A stretch of DNA of 64,000 bases from an uncultured Lachnospiraceae bacterium (GCA_947632555.1 CANRPU010000010.1:1-64000); one strand, 5' to 3'. Counted from the stretch's first letter, positions 1-9,010 are shown. Numbers and translations: made by a program. The notes: a model not told the origin generated them from the sequence alone.

Positions 1-383
1 TTATTTTCAGGAACTATGCAGCTTCTGACAATTATGGGATGATTTTTACATTGATGATGGATTTCGATTTACCTTCAGACTGGGAGTATCTGGAGCACGT
101 CAAGGGTATATTTGAACCGTATGGGACAGATTTCTATTACGTTGAATTGATTGCTCCGCAAGAAATCAGGCTGAAAAGAAATGTTTCAGAGAACAGGCTG
201 AAAAATAAGGCTTCCAAAAGAGATATAGAGAAGTCGAACCAGCGTTTGATCAATGATGATAAAAATCACAGGTGTGTCAGTTATGAAGGCGAGATTGTTT
301 TTGACAACTATCTTAGAATCGATAATTCCGATAAAGAGCCTGATGAAGTTGCAAAAATGATTAAAGAAACCTTTCATCTATAA
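1..383 (+). CDS. C-terminal part of a P-loop kinase-like (AAA family) protein, cut by the window edge
   Basis: The reading frame is open from the first bases of the window (frame starting at base 3) to a stop at 381-383, so the beginning lies outside. The visible part is about 126 residues. It resembles the C-terminal half of small AAA or shikimate-kinase-like nucleotide-binding proteins, with a hydrophobic strand, an acidic-aromatic segment and a basic lid-like helix (RLKNKASKRDIEKSNQRL). The Walker A motif would be upstream and cannot be checked. Substrate unknown. The family assignment rests on overall pattern only. The gene is followed directly by a strong terminator and has lower GC than the rest of the window, so it may belong to the acquired DNA at this edge. 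Confidence 0.6.
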   Translation, partial: IFRNYAASDNYGMIFTLMMDFDLPSDWEYLEHVKGIFEPYGTDFYYVELIAPQEIRLKRNVSENRLKNKASKRDIEKSNQRLINDDKNHRCVSYEGEIVFDNYLRIDNSDKEPDEVAKMIKETFHL

Positions 384-401
384 ATTACTCTTTGACAGCA
401 G

Positions 402-441
402 AAAGCCGTCACATCTTGCTTTAAGATGTAACGGCTTTTTG
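402..441 (+). terminator. Intrinsic terminator after the P-loop gene
   Basis: An arm AGCCGT-C-ACATCTT (404-417) pairs with AAGATGT-A-ACGGCT (423-436) across a 5-base loop with one internal mismatch, and a run of T follows. It lies 20 bases after the stop codon at 383. Confidence 0.85.
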
Positions 442-454
442 TTAAGATGTATCA

Positions 455-682
455 ATGGGTACGCCGATCAGCAATTCCATGACGGAGTTTTACACCAATA
501 TGCGCTACCTCCGATATGGCACTGAAAGCCTTGCGGCATTTACGGCAGATAGGGAACGGCGGTATCAGCGGACCGAGGAAGTCCATCTTGCCAAGCGGCA
601 GAAGCTGAACCGACTCAGCAGGATAAAATGCAGAGCAGGGGGAAACGGAGAGAGGATGAATTGTAGAAAACGGTTGAAATGA
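455..682 (+). pseudogene. Fragment of a conjugative-element SNF2-type helicase/methylase
   Basis: The first 20 or so codons read GTPISNSMTEFYTNMRYLRY, close to the helicase motif GTPISNSMTE-YTMQRYLQY found in the very large DEAD/DEAH helicase plus N6-methylase proteins carried by Firmicutes conjugative elements. The similarity stops soon after. The rest is a basic low-information tail that does not match that family, so this is a broken piece of a protein normally over 2000 residues long. There is no ribosome binding site before the ATG. Its presence marks the stretch as old mobile DNA and not as a functional gene. Confidence 0.6.
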
Positions 683-940
683 GGTGTCGGAAAGGTATAT
701 TGGTAACATAGCGAAAGCCATAGGAAAGTGCTCATGACAGGGTGGTAGCCTCCCAACGCTTAATGACCGGCTTAAAAGCGAAAATAAAAATGCCTATCCT
801 GTCTGCTACACAGAATAGGCGGTGTCCGTAAGGACATTGGAATCCTTGGGAGCATCCACTTTGAAGTGAGTGCTTTCCTTTTCTGATAACGCTATACACA
901 CTTTCCACATACATTCAACAAAAATTTTCATAACAGGTCA

Positions 941-982
941 AAAGGCAAGAAAGCAGGAAACCAAACGCTTCTTGCCTTTTTT
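941..982 (+). terminator. Terminator-like hairpin in the element remnant
   Basis: AAAGGCAAGAA (941-951) pairs with TTCTTGCCTTT (969-979) and is followed by further T residues. Loop about 17 bases. It sits directly before the small open frame at 1000. Confidence 0.6.
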
Positions 983-999
983 ATGTTAAAGGAGGGGCA

Positions 1000-1062
1000 A
1001 TGAGCGACAATATCCAGACCAATATCGCGGGGCAGACGCCGCCCTGTTTGCGGCATCAGTGA
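1000..1062 (+). pseudogene. 20-codon open frame with a strong ribosome binding site, probably a truncated element gene
   Basis: AAAGGAGGGG lies 2 to 10 bases before an ATG at 1000, and the frame (MSDNIQTNIAGQTPPCLRHQ) closes at 1062. The strong initiation region with such a short product suggests the 5' end of a larger gene that was cut by a deletion between the mobile element and the host chromosome. I do not recognise the product. The junction with host sequence would lie between here and the terminator at 1114. Confidence 0.35.
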
Positions 1063-1113
1063 AAAGACAATCAATTTGTTTAAAGCCTTGTCGATTTGTC
1101 TTCGCGCGTACTA

Positions 1114-1153
1114 AAAAAATCCGGAAAAACTTCTGCAGTTTTTCCGGATTTTT
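1114..1153 (-). terminator. Intrinsic terminator of the cellobiose phosphorylase gene
   Basis: AAAAATCCGGAAAAACT (1115-1131) and AGTTTTTCCGGATTTTT (1137-1153) form a 17-bp perfect stem with loop TCTGC. On the minus strand it follows the stop codon at 1209 by about 55 bases and ends in a T run; it could act in both directions. Confidence 0.85.
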
Positions 1154-1208
1154 AAGCGTTTACCGTTATTTACCAATAAACCGCTTTTGGCAAAATTCAG
1201 ATATTTCT

Positions 1209-3644
1209 CTATCCCATAGTAACCACTACATGATACTCCGTCTTGCCTTTTTCATAAGGAATGACGCAGCCTTCCACAGGCTTGCCGTCCACGGTCATGG
1301 AAGCGACACCCTTTTCCACGCCCTTGGGATTCTTCACCTCAATGTGGTAGATCCCTTCCCGGAAGCTCCTTGTCAGCTTGAAGTCACCGAAATCTCCGGG
1401 CACGCAGGGATTGATGGAAAGTCCCTTGTGGGTGGGATATACGCCCAGAATATACTGGGAGATATTAACAAAGGTCCAGGCAGCGGTACCGGTCAGCCAG
1501 CTGTTCTTGGCCTCGCCGTGGAATTTGGCGTCACGGCCGGCAACCATCTGGGAATAGACATAGGGCTCGGTACGGTGGATCTCGCTGAATTCCTCCACGT
1601 AAGCGGGACAGGTCTTCCGATAGATCTCAAACGCCCTGCCGCCGCGGCCGATAACGGTTTCCGCGATGGATACCCAGGGATTGTTATGGCAGAAGATACC
1701 GGCGTTTTCCTTGTATCCGGGGGGATAGGAGGTGATCTCGCCCAGCTCCAGGTGGTACCTGGTGTACGCGGGCTGCAGGATCATAATACCGTATTCGGTG
1801 TCCAGTCTTTCCTTAACGGAATCCAGCGCTTTCTTCGCCAGGCCTTCCTTGACACCTACGCCGGCCAGTACACAGAAGCCCTGGGGCTCAATGTAGATCT
1901 GGCCCTCGTCGCATTCCTTGGAACCTACCTTGTGGCTGTAAGCGTCGTAAGCCCGGACGAACCATTCACCGTCCCAGCCGTCTTTTAAGAGGGCGTCATA
2001 CATAAGGGCAACTTCCCCGCGCGCTCTTTCGGCTTCCGCGGTATCGTGTAACAGTTCAGCCAGCTGCGCGTATTCCTCGCCGTATTTCACGAACATGCCG
2101 CCGATAAATACGGATTCGGCTACGGGGCCTTCGGAAGGACCGAAAGTCTGGAAGGACTCGCCGGGATGTTCCGAGAAACAGTTCAGGTTCAGACAGTCGT
2201 TCCAGTCGGCGCGGCCGATCAGAGGCAGATTGTGAGGACCTTTATGGTTGATGATGTAGTCAAGGGAGCGTTTTAAGTGCTCCATTAAGGTAGTCGCTTT
2301 GGACATATCGTTGTCATAGGGAACCATTTCCGTCAGGATGGAAGTATCTCCGGTTTCTCTGACATAAGCGGAAGTACCGGCGATCAGCCACAGGGGATCG
2401 TCGTTAAAGCCGCTTCCGATATCGGAATTGCCTTTCTTGGTGAGAGGCTGGTACTGATGGTAAGCGCTGCCGTCCTCAAACTGCGTGGAGGCGATGTCGA
2501 TGATACGCTCCCTCGCGCGGTCGGGGATCAAATGGACGAAGCCCAGAAGATCCTGGCAGGAATCCCGGAATCCCATACCCCGTCCGATACCGGATTCGTA
2601 ATAGGAAGCGGAACGGGACATATTGAAGGTCACCATGCACTGATACTGGTTCCAGATATTTACCATGCGGTTGACCTTGTCGTTGGAGGATTCCACGGTG
2701 TACTTGGAAAGCAGCTTCTTCCAGTATGCTTTCAGCTCCGCGAAAGCCGCGTCTACGCCGGCGTCGGTCTGGTAGCGCTGCAGCATGGCGAAAGCGGGTT
2801 TCTTGTTGATGATACCGGGAGCCTCCCACTTTTCGGCTTCGGGATTCTCTACATATCCCAGCACAAAGATAAAGCTTCTGCTTTCGCCCGGCGCCAGGGA
2901 AAGGTTGATCTGGTGCGCCGCGATGGGTGACCAGCCGCTGGCCATGGAATTGCCGCAGGCGCCTTTTTCTACGGCCTCAGGCAGATCCGCTCCCCGATAT
3001 GCGCCCAGAAATTCATCTCTGCTGGTATCGAACCCGTCCACTTTGGCGTTGACGGAATATACGGCGTAGTGGTTGCGGCGCTCCCTGTATTCGGTCTTGT
3101 GGAAAATAGTGGAATCCACCACTTCCACTTCACCGGTGCTTAAATTGCGCTGGAAATTCTTCATATCGTCATCCGCGTTCCACAGGCACCACTCCACATA
3201 GGAGAAAAGCTTCAGGTCCTTTTTAGCGGAAGCGTGATTGGTGACGGTGATCCTGCTGATCTCACAGGAGTCCTGCATGGGGACAAAGGTCAGGACGGAA
3301 GCCTCCACATCGTTCTTTCTGCCGGTGAAACGGCTGTAGCCGATACCGTGGCGGCATTCGTAGGAGTCCAGTTCCGTCTTGGAGGGCTGCCAGCCGGGGT
3401 TCCAGACGGTATCCCCGTCCTTTATGTAAAAGTATTTGCCGTTGGTGTCTGCCGGGATATCGTTGTAGCGGTATCTGGTCAGACGCAGCAGCTTGGCATC
3501 CTTGTAAAAGGTGTAACCGCCGCAGGTGTTGGAGATCAGGCTGAAAAAGTCATTACAGCCAAGATAGTTGATCCAGGGAAGCGGAGTCTTGGGAGTCGTG
3601 ATGACATATTCCTGATTCGCATCATCGAAAAAGCCGAATTTCAT
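1209..3644 (-). CDS. cbp: Cellobiose phosphorylase (GH94)
   Basis: Cytoplasmic enzyme that splits cellobiose with phosphate to alpha-glucose-1-phosphate and glucose, saving one ATP compared with hydrolysis. The 811-residue length and N-terminus ([20 protein letters not shown]) closely match clostridial cellobiose phosphorylases. The general-acid aspartate lies in [12 protein letters not shown] near residue 480. The start at 3644 was chosen because AAAGGAG precedes it by 7 bases and the family begins exactly there; an upstream in-frame ATG would add 80 unrelated hydrophobic residues. It is divergent from a LacI repressor and sugar ABC genes, which supports a cello-oligosaccharide role. A promoter (TTGCAT-17-TATAAT) and an AAACGTTT operator lie upstream. 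A chitobiose phosphorylase is the main alternative, less likely from the N-terminal match. Confidence 0.93.
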   Translation of the reverse strand: MKFGFFDDANQEYVITTPKTPLPWINYLGCNDFFSLISNTCGGYTFYKDAKLLRLTRYRYNDIPADTNGKYFYIKDGDTVWNPGWQPSKTELDSYECRHGIGYSRFTGRKNDVEASVLTFVPMQDSCEISRITVTNHASAKKDLKLFSYVEWCLWNADDDMKNFQRNLSTGEVEVVDSTIFHKTEYRERRNHYAVYSVNAKVDGFDTSRDEFLGAYRGADLPEAVEKGACGNSMASGWSPIAAHQINLSLAPGESRSFIFVLGYVENPEAEKWEAPGIINKKPAFAMLQRYQTDAGVDAAFAELKAYWKKLLSKYTVESSNDKVNRMVNIWNQYQCMVTFNMSRSASYYESGIGRGMGFRDSCQDLLGFVHLIPDRARERIIDIASTQFEDGSAYHQYQPLTKKGNSDIGSGFNDDPLWLIAGTSAYVRETGDTSILTEMVPYDNDMSKATTLMEHLKRSLDYIINHKGPHNLPLIGRADWNDCLNLNCFSEHPGESFQTFGPSEGPVAESVFIGGMFVKYGEEYAQLAELLHDTAEAERARGEVALMYDALLKDGWDGEWFVRAYDAYSHKVGSKECDEGQIYIEPQGFCVLAGVGVKEGLAKKALDSVKERLDTEYGIMILQPAYTRYHLELGEITSYPPGYKENAGIFCHNNPWVSIAETVIGRGGRAFEIYRKTCPAYVEEFSEIHRTEPYVYSQMVAGRDAKFHGEAKNSWLTGTAAWTFVNISQYILGVYPTHKGLSINPCVPGDFGDFKLTRSFREGIYHIEVKNPKGVEKGVASMTVDGKPVEGCVIPYEKGKTEYHVVVTMG

Positions 3645-3674
3645 GGTAGATTCTCCTTTACTATATATTTTAAG

Positions 3675-3684
3675 TAAACGTTTA
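3675..3684. promoter_or_regulatory. LacI-type operator in the cellobiose phosphorylase leader
   Basis: TAAACGTTTA is a perfect palindrome with the CG centre typical of LacI-family sites. It lies downstream of the minus-strand -10 box (3712-3717) and before the start codon at 3644, a roadblock position. The divergent LacI protein is the likely ligand. Confidence 0.7.
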
Positions 3685-3711
3685 AGCCGGGATGCCCCTG
3701 ACTTATCTAAA

Positions 3712-3740
3712 ATTATACACAAGAAAGAAAATGAATGCAA
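3712..3740 (-). promoter_or_regulatory. Sigma-A promoter of cellobiose phosphorylase
   Basis: On the minus strand TTGCAT (3735-3740) and TATAAT (3712-3717) are separated by 17 bases, with a TG just before the -10 box. Confidence 0.75.
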
Positions 3741-3802
3741 TAAAAATATGAACGGGAAAAGGGCCGCGAAGAAAATGTTGCATAAAAAAATCTTGAAAAG
3801 TA

Positions 3803-3853
3803 TTGCAAAAGTATCAATATTGGTGTATAGTAAATGTGCGAAAACGATTAAGC
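3803..3853 (+). promoter_or_regulatory. Promoter and operator of the LacI-family regulator gene
   Basis: TTGCAA (3803-3808) and TATAGT (3826-3831) are 17 bases apart. GCGAAAACGATTAAGC (3838-3853) just downstream resembles a LacI-family operator half-matching the AAACGTTT site of the divergent gene, which suggests autoregulation. Confidence 0.65.
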
Positions 3854-3877
3854 TTTGGGCAGAAGAGGGTTGTGGCG

Positions 3878-4876
3878 ATGACATCGATGAAAGATATCTC
3901 CAAGGTGTGCGGTGTCAGTATCGCCACCGTAAGCAAGGCGCTGAACAACCATAAGGATATCGGCGAGGGCACAAAGCAGTATATCCGCAGGGTTGCCAAG
4001 GAAATGGGATATTATCCCAATTCCTCCGCCAGAGCCTTAAAGACGCAGCGCACCTACAATCTGGGAGTGCTTTTCTCGGATGAGGCCGGCAGCGGACTTA
4101 CCCACGATTACTTTGCCAACATACTGGATGCCTTTAAGCGTGCCGTGGAAGCGAATTACGACATTACCTTTATCAACACGGGAGCCCAGACCAGAAGTTA
4201 TCTGGAGCACTGCAGATACCGGGATTTTGACGGAGTGGCAGTGGTGTGCGTGGACTTTTACGACAGGCAGGTGGAGGAACTGGTGCACAGTGACATACCG
4301 ATCGTGACGGTGGATCACTTTTTCCCGGGCCGGGCAGCCGTGATCTCGGACAATGTCGGGGGAATGCGGGATCTGCTTACCTATGTGCACAGCAGGGGGC
4401 ATCGCAGGATCGCCTATATCCATGGCGCGGATTCCCATGTGACGAGGAGCAGGCTGACGTCTTTCTTCAACACGGCGGAGGAGCTGGGGTTAAATATCCC
4501 GGACGCTTACATAAAGGAAGCGGCTTACAGGGATACGGACGGAGCCGGACGGGCCACGGAAGAGCTGCTGGGACTGTCCAAACCGCCTACCTGCATTCTT
4601 TATCCGGATGATTTTTCCTGCTTCGGGGGAATGAACGTTATCCGGAAGAAAGGACTTCGGATCCCGGAGGACATATCCGTAGCCGGTTATGACGGCATAC
4701 GGGCCGGCAGGCATATCGAGCCCTGTCTGACCACCCTGATACAGGACACGGAACGGATTGGCGCGCGGGCCGGCGAAAAGCTTATCAGCCTGATAGAGAA
4801 ACCCAGGTCCACCATCATCGAACAGATCGTGATCGGCGGCCGCGTATATGAGGGCCGGACGGTGGGCAGGGTATGA
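3878..4876 (+). CDS. LacI-family repressor, probable cellobiose regulator
   Basis: DNA-binding transcriptional regulator of 332 residues. The N-terminal helix-turn-helix reads [20 protein letters not shown], followed by the hinge helix [12 protein letters not shown] and a periplasmic-binding-protein-like sugar-sensing domain (about residues 60-330). An upstream in-frame ATG exists at 3803 but lies inside the -35 region of the likely promoter, so the start at 3878 is preferred, with AGAGGG 9 bases upstream. It sits between a divergent cellobiose phosphorylase and downstream sugar transport genes, with LacI-like palindromes in both control regions, so it most likely represses both until cellobiose or a cello-oligosaccharide is present. 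The effector is inferred from context only. Confidence 0.88.
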   Translation: MTSMKDISKVCGVSIATVSKALNNHKDIGEGTKQYIRRVAKEMGYYPNSSARALKTQRTYNLGVLFSDEAGSGLTHDYFANILDAFKRAVEANYDITFINTGAQTRSYLEHCRYRDFDGVAVVCVDFYDRQVEELVHSDIPIVTVDHFFPGRAAVISDNVGGMRDLLTYVHSRGHRRIAYIHGADSHVTRSRLTSFFNTAEELGLNIPDAYIKEAAYRDTDGAGRATEELLGLSKPPTCILYPDDFSCFGGMNVIRKKGLRIPEDISVAGYDGIRAGRHIEPCLTTLIQDTERIGARAGEKLISLIEKPRSTIIEQIVIGGRVYEGRTVGRV

Positions 4877-4914
4877 AAGCGGATTTTCGGGCAGAAGCGG
4901 ATCTGATATTAATT

Positions 4915-4926
4915 TCGCGCAAGCGA
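4915..4926. promoter_or_regulatory. Candidate operator before the sugar transport genes
   Basis: TCGC-GCAA-GCGA is an inverted repeat placed just upstream of a possible -10 box TATAAA (4933-4938). It resembles operators of LacI-family regulators. The -35 box is not convincing. Confidence 0.45.
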
Positions 4927-4971
4927 TTTTAATATAAACTATCAACTTATTTTTAAAGGGAGGAAAAAGTA

Positions 4972-6423
4972 ATGAAGAAAAAAGCATTAGGTATTTTACT
5001 TACCGCTGCTATGACTGCAACGATGCTTGCTGGCTGCGGTGGTAACAGTGAAAATGCCGACAACAATCCTGCAGGCACTACTCCCGCGGAAACGACTCCC
5101 GCGGAAACCACTCCTGCGGAAACGACCCCTGCGGAAACCACTCCTGCAGACAGTGAAGGCTTAGCGTATACGGGTACCTTAACCCTTATGCACTACTCCA
5201 CTGAAGAAGAGAGCCAGGGTAACGGAAGTTCCGACGGTATCCGTACCATGATCGCTGAGTGGAAAGAAGCTAACAGCGGCATCACTCTGGAAGAGCAGGT
5301 ACTGGCTAACGCTGATTACAAGACCCAGATCGCGACTCTGGCAGCGGCAGATGACCTGCCTGACGTATTCATGCTTCAGGGTATGAACACCGCGCAGTGG
5401 GCAGAGCAGGGACTGATCATGGATCTGACGGACGTGATAGCTAACTCTCCTGACAACGCGAACTATGACACCAACCTGTTTAGTCCTTTTACCACTCCTG
5501 ACGGCAAGATCTACGCGCTGCCTACCGTATCCGGCGGTACCTGTACCGTAGTTATGTACGATAAGAGAGTTTGGGGTGACGAGTTCCCCAGCACCTGGGC
5601 AGATGTAGAAGCTAAGGCTGCTGACATCGCTGCTGCAGGCCAGACCCCTATCGCGTTTGGTAACGGCGGCAAGTGGAACGCAAACTCTGACTTCCTGTCC
5701 TGCTTAGGTGACAGATACACCGGTGAAGACTGGTTCTGGAGCCTGGTAAACAAGGAAGGCGCGGCATTTACCGATGCTGAGTTCGTAGCGGCACTGGCTG
5801 AGATGCAGAGATTGTTCGTAGATACCGACCTCTTCAACGCGGACTTCAACGCTATTACCAATGAGGACGCGAGAGAGTACTATATCGACGGCAGCGCAGC
5901 AGCATTCATCGGCGGCAACTGGGACGTTTCCTATGTAGGCGCTACCCTGAAGGAAGCTGGCGATGAGCTGTATGAGAATACCGGTTTCGCGGTTCTGCCT
6001 CAGTCCGCAGACGCAACACATCAGAGAAACAGCCAGAACGGTGGTTTCGGTTATGGTGTAGCGATCAACTCTAAGGTAGCGGATGATCCCGATAAGCTGG
6101 CAGCAGCTATCGACCTGGCTTACAAGCTCAGCGGCGCTGATTTCGCTAACTTTGTAGCAAGCAACTACGCTCTGGGCGCTCTGGTTAAGGTTCCCAACGT
6201 TGACCTCAGTGCTTTTGACGCATTTGATGTTGATTTCTACAACTTCTCCTACGTTGACAACCCGACCTGCCCGATCTATGACTCCTTCATCGGCGGCGCT
6301 GTTTGGGATGTGCTGAACGCGGATATGCAGACCATGTTAAATGGCTCCATGACTCCTGAGGATGTTGCGGCAAACGCGCAGGCAGCATACGAGAGCAACT
6401 ATCTGACTCCCGCTGCTGAATAG
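4972..6423 (+). CDS. Sugar ABC transporter substrate-binding lipoprotein
   Basis: Extracellular solute-binding protein of family 1, 483 residues, anchored to the outer face of the membrane. A lipoprotein signal peptide ends in LAGC with the lipidated cysteine at residue 22. A flexible linker with five TPAET-type repeats (residues 34-58) separates the anchor from the binding domain, which starts around residue 65. GGGAGG lies 8 bases before the ATG. It is the first gene of a transport set with two permeases, next to cellobiose phosphorylase and a LacI repressor, so cellobiose or longer cello-oligosaccharides are the likely ligands; this is inferred from the neighbours. Codon use is highly biased, as expected for an abundant protein. 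Confidence 0.93.
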   Translation: MKKKALGILLTAAMTATMLAGCGGNSENADNNPAGTTPAETTPAETTPAETTPAETTPADSEGLAYTGTLTLMHYSTEEESQGNGSSDGIRTMIAEWKEANSGITLEEQVLANADYKTQIATLAAADDLPDVFMLQGMNTAQWAEQGLIMDLTDVIANSPDNANYDTNLFSPFTTPDGKIYALPTVSGGTCTVVMYDKRVWGDEFPSTWADVEAKAADIAAAGQTPIAFGNGGKWNANSDFLSCLGDRYTGEDWFWSLVNKEGAAFTDAEFVAALAEMQRLFVDTDLFNADFNAITNEDAREYYIDGSAAAFIGGNWDVSYVGATLKEAGDELYENTGFAVLPQSADATHQRNSQNGGFGYGVAINSKVADDPDKLAAAIDLAYKLSGADFANFVASNYALGALVKVPNVDLSAFDAFDVDFYNFSYVDNPTCPIYDSFIGGAVWDVLNADMQTMLNGSMTPEDVAANAQAAYESNYLTPAAE

Positions 6424-6472
6424 CACTAAGCGAAAATTTTCACTGAAATTTTTGCAAAGTAAAATAATCATG

Positions 6473-6500
6473 CGGTACCGGTCAGTTCTGGCCGGTACCG
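6473..6500 (+). promoter_or_regulatory. Intercistronic hairpin after the binding-protein gene
   Basis: CGGTACCGG (6473-6481) pairs with CCGGTACCG (6492-6500) over a 10-base loop. No T run follows, so it is more likely an mRNA-stabilising or partial-readthrough structure, which would keep the binding protein in excess over the permeases. Confidence 0.6.
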
Positions 6501-6551
6501 TAATTATTAAATAGCGGGTATAGTTAAAGTAAAGTAAGAGGAGGAAGAGGG

Positions 6552-7445
6552 ATGTTACAGGCCATAAAACCTAAAAAGCGAGTGGTGTTCGCGTACCTGG
6601 TAATTCCCACCATACTGTTTGTTTTCGCGGTATTTGTTCCGCTTGTTACCGCTCTGGTCAATAGCTTTTATGAGTGGAAGGGCGGTCCTAACAAGACCTT
6701 CAACGGTCTTACCAATTACAATACACTGATACATGATCCTACCTTCTGGCTGTCTTTCCGCCACAACCTGTTTTTGGTGGCTGTCTGCATTATAGGCCAG
6801 ATAGGTATCGCCTTTATTCTGGTATTGATGATCAATTCCAGACTTGTAAAGCTGAAGGGCATTCACAGAACCTTCGGTTTCTTCCCCAGTACGATAGCGG
6901 CAGTTTCTATCGGTTTTATCTGGACTATGATATACGATTATAAACGAGGTATTATCAACTGGTTTTTAGCTGCAATAGGACGAGGAGATTTACAGAAAGT
7001 ATGGCTGAACGAAGAGAAGCTGGTTATGCTTCTGGTAGCCATTCCTCTGGTGTGGCAGTGGATCGGTTATTACATGGTGATCATCCTTTCCGCCATTTCC
7101 TCCATTGATACGGAAATTTTTGAGGTGGCAGAGTTAGACGGCGCCAACGCTTTTCAGAGAGCGATCTACATAGTGCTTCCCCTGATCAAGAATACGCTGC
7201 TTGTCTGCATCACCCTTTGTATCGCGGGTAATATGAAAGCCTTCGATAATATTTACGTTATGACCTCCGGTGGCCCCGGCAACGCTTCCATGGTTATGGC
7301 GATGTACGGTTACAATATTTCGTTCAATCAGAGTAACTTGGGATACGGTAGTACGATTTCCGTGGGTATCTTTGTGATGAGCTTGCTGGTCATCGGCGGT
7401 TCCCAGTGGATCATCGGCCTGCTGACCAAAGATAAAGAAGCGTAG
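6552..7445 (+). CDS. Sugar ABC transporter permease, MalF type
   Basis: Integral membrane permease of 297 residues with about six predicted transmembrane helices. The cytoplasmic EAA loop that docks the ATPase is visible as EVAELDGANAFQRAIYIVLP near residue 195. AGAGGAGG precedes the ATG. It follows the binding protein after a 128-base gap holding a stable hairpin and is followed 16 bases later by the second permease, so the three form one transport operon. No ATPase gene accompanies them, which is common in Firmicutes carbohydrate systems served by one shared MsmX-like ATPase. Substrate inferred as cello-oligosaccharides. Confidence 0.92.
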   Translation: MLQAIKPKKRVVFAYLVIPTILFVFAVFVPLVTALVNSFYEWKGGPNKTFNGLTNYNTLIHDPTFWLSFRHNLFLVAVCIIGQIGIAFILVLMINSRLVKLKGIHRTFGFFPSTIAAVSIGFIWTMIYDYKRGIINWFLAAIGRGDLQKVWLNEEKLVMLLVAIPLVWQWIGYYMVIILSAISSIDTEIFEVAELDGANAFQRAIYIVLPLIKNTLLVCITLCIAGNMKAFDNIYVMTSGGPGNASMVMAMYGYNISFNQSNLGYGSTISVGIFVMSLLVIGGSQWIIGLLTKDKEA

Positions 7446-7461
7446 AAAGGGGGGAGAAGAG

Positions 7462-8346
7462 ATGGCTAAGAAATTTGAAATGACAAAAGTGGAGAAAAAC
7501 GACGCGCTCACCAAGGTCAAAAAAGGCGTCCTGGGCGTGTTCTTAAACGCGATCCTGATCATCTTTTCCGCGACCTGTATCTTCCCTCTGGTATGGATGT
7601 TCTACTCCTCCTTAAAGGAGAAGAGAGTGTTCAACGCGGACATTATCGGGCTGCCTAAGAGCCCTACGCTGCTCAATTACAAAAATATTCTGTCAAATCC
7701 CGACTATCAGCTGGGTACTTCCATGAAAAACAGCCTTGTAGTCACGGCCTGCTCCGTGTTCCTGATCGTGCTCTTTGGCTTTATCGTAGGCTATATCCTG
7801 GCCAGAGTAAGATTTAAGCTCAACAGGGTGCTGTATGTAATGTTCTTAATGGGTATGCTGATCCCCATTCACTCCCTGCTGGTGCCTATCTACCTGGTAT
7901 TTAAGAACACGGGATTAAGCAATCACTGGTATACGCTGATCATACCCTATGTGGCCTTCGGACTGCCTACCGCCATATTCCTGGTGGAAGGTTTTGTCAA
8001 GGGCGTACCTACCGCGCTGGAGGAAGCGGCGGCCATTGACGGCAGTTCCTTCTCCAGGACCCTGTTCCAGATCATCATGCCCATCTGCCGGCCTATTATG
8101 ACCACGGTGGCGATCATCAACGTATTTACCTGCTGGAACGAGTTCTCCTTCGCGTTGATACTGTTAAAGAGCCCCAAACTGCTTACGGTGCCTCTGGCGA
8201 TGACCCAGTTTACCGGACAGTTCGGTTCTGACTATCCCAAGATCATGGCGGCTATGCTCCTTACCATGTCCCCTATCGTGGTACTGTACTTTACCTGCAG
8301 CAAGCAGATCATCAAGGGCATGGTTGCCGGCGCCGTAAAGGGCTGA
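7462..8346 (+). CDS. Sugar ABC transporter permease, MalG type
   Basis: Second permease subunit, 294 residues, six predicted transmembrane helices after a charged N-terminal segment of about 25 residues. The EAA loop reads EEAAAIDGSSFSRTLFQIIMP near residue 190. AAAGGGGGGAG precedes the ATG. It pairs with the MalF-type subunit directly upstream to form the membrane channel of the putative cello-oligosaccharide importer. The operon appears to end here: the next gene, for a DUF1700 protein, has its own promoter. Confidence 0.92.
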   Translation: MAKKFEMTKVEKNDALTKVKKGVLGVFLNAILIIFSATCIFPLVWMFYSSLKEKRVFNADIIGLPKSPTLLNYKNILSNPDYQLGTSMKNSLVVTACSVFLIVLFGFIVGYILARVRFKLNRVLYVMFLMGMLIPIHSLLVPIYLVFKNTGLSNHWYTLIIPYVAFGLPTAIFLVEGFVKGVPTALEEAAAIDGSSFSRTLFQIIMPICRPIMTTVAIINVFTCWNEFSFALILLKSPKLLTVPLAMTQFTGQFGSDYPKIMAAMLLTMSPIVVLYFTCSKQIIKGMVAGAVKG

Positions 8347-8386
8347 TATTTTATAAAAAGTTTATAATACCTTTTACTTCCTTTTA

Positions 8387-8441
8387 TTTACTGACGGAAA
8401 CGGGCATGTTATAATGTGAAAAACGTTATATATGCCCGTTT
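8387..8441 (+). promoter_or_regulatory. Promoter of the DUF1700 gene embedded in an inverted repeat
   Basis: TTTACT (8387-8392) and TATAAT (8410-8415) are 17 bases apart, with an extended TG motif at 8407-8408. A perfect 10-bp inverted repeat (AAACGGGCAT at 8398-8407, ATGCCCGTTT at 8432-8441) encloses the -10 box and the start point. Confidence 0.65.
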
Positions 8442-8464
8442 TGAATTTTGGATAACGAGGGAAT

Positions 8465-8926
8465 ATGAGCAAACAGGAATTTTTGAACGCGCTGCAGGGG
8501 GCACTGACCGGAAGGGTCAACGCTTCGCAGATCGCGGAAAACGTCAATTATTATGATGATTATATCAGCGCCCAGGTGCGTATGGGCAGAAGCGAGGAAG
8601 AAGTTACGGCCGAGCTGGGCAGCCCTCGTCTGCTGGCCAAGAGCATCGTGGAGGCCAGCCGCCATGCGGACCGGTCCGCGGGCAGCGCCGGCAACGGTGT
8701 GGAGGATTACGGTGACAGCGGATATGACGGCGGTTACGGAAGCGGTATGGATTACGGGGGCGCGCGGAAAAGGAAGATGCCTGTCTGGCTGATCGTCCTT
8801 TTGGTGGTGCTGGCGGTACTGGCGGTGCTGTCCATGATCTTTTCCGCGTTTGTTTTTCTGGCGCCTGTGCTGCTTCCCATTCTTTTTGTGGTGATCGTGA
8901 TGAAGCTGGTGGAGCGTGGAACTTAA
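8465..8926 (+). CDS. DUF1700 (HAAS-domain) membrane protein
   Basis: 153 residues. The N-terminal 65 residues (KQEFLNALQGALTG...YYDDYI...GRSEEEVTAELGSP) match the DUF1700/HAAS fold, which is often paired with PadR-type regulators or membrane sensors. A Gly/Asp/Tyr-rich linker follows (about residues 70-100) and then one long or two closely spaced hydrophobic helices up to residue 148. No PadR gene is adjacent, which is unusual for this family. The function is not established; a role in envelope sensing is only a guess from the family. Upstream promoter and inverted repeat suggest a separately controlled single gene. Confidence 0.8.
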   Translation: MSKQEFLNALQGALTGRVNASQIAENVNYYDDYISAQVRMGRSEEEVTAELGSPRLLAKSIVEASRHADRSAGSAGNGVEDYGDSGYDGGYGSGMDYGGARKRKMPVWLIVLLVVLAVLAVLSMIFSAFVFLAPVLLPILFVVIVMKLVERGT

Positions 8927-8945
8927 AATAAATTTTGTTTGTTTT

Positions 8946-8975
8946 GAATAAGACGGATTGCTTTGCGCCATACTA
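8946..8975 (+). promoter_or_regulatory. Sigma-G-type (forespore) promoter
   Basis: GAATA (8946-8950) and CATACTA (8969-8975) are 18 bases apart, an excellent match to the forespore sigma-G consensus (GNATR and CATNNTA). It lies 36 bases before the small Asn/Gln-rich gene. Confidence 0.7.
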
Positions 8976-9010
8976 CTGTTGTAACTAAAAACCAACAGGA
9001 GGTTATGACA

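Larger units (their letters stand above)
442..1062. mobile_element. Decayed conjugative-element remnant
   Basis: This stretch has no intact gene. It has lower GC than the rest of the window and contains a fragment resembling the large helicase/methylase of integrative conjugative elements (455-682), a terminator-like hairpin (941-982) and a 20-codon open frame with a perfect ribosome binding site (1000-1062). Between the fragments all frames are broken. I infer an end of an integrated element, or what is left after its loss. No integrase, transfer gene or direct repeat marking an attachment site is visible inside the window. Confidence 0.5.

Noticed and set aside
1059..1988. A plus-strand gene opposite the end of cellobiose phosphorylase
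   Set aside because: It runs through the terminator at 1114-1153 and is antisense to conserved coding sequence.
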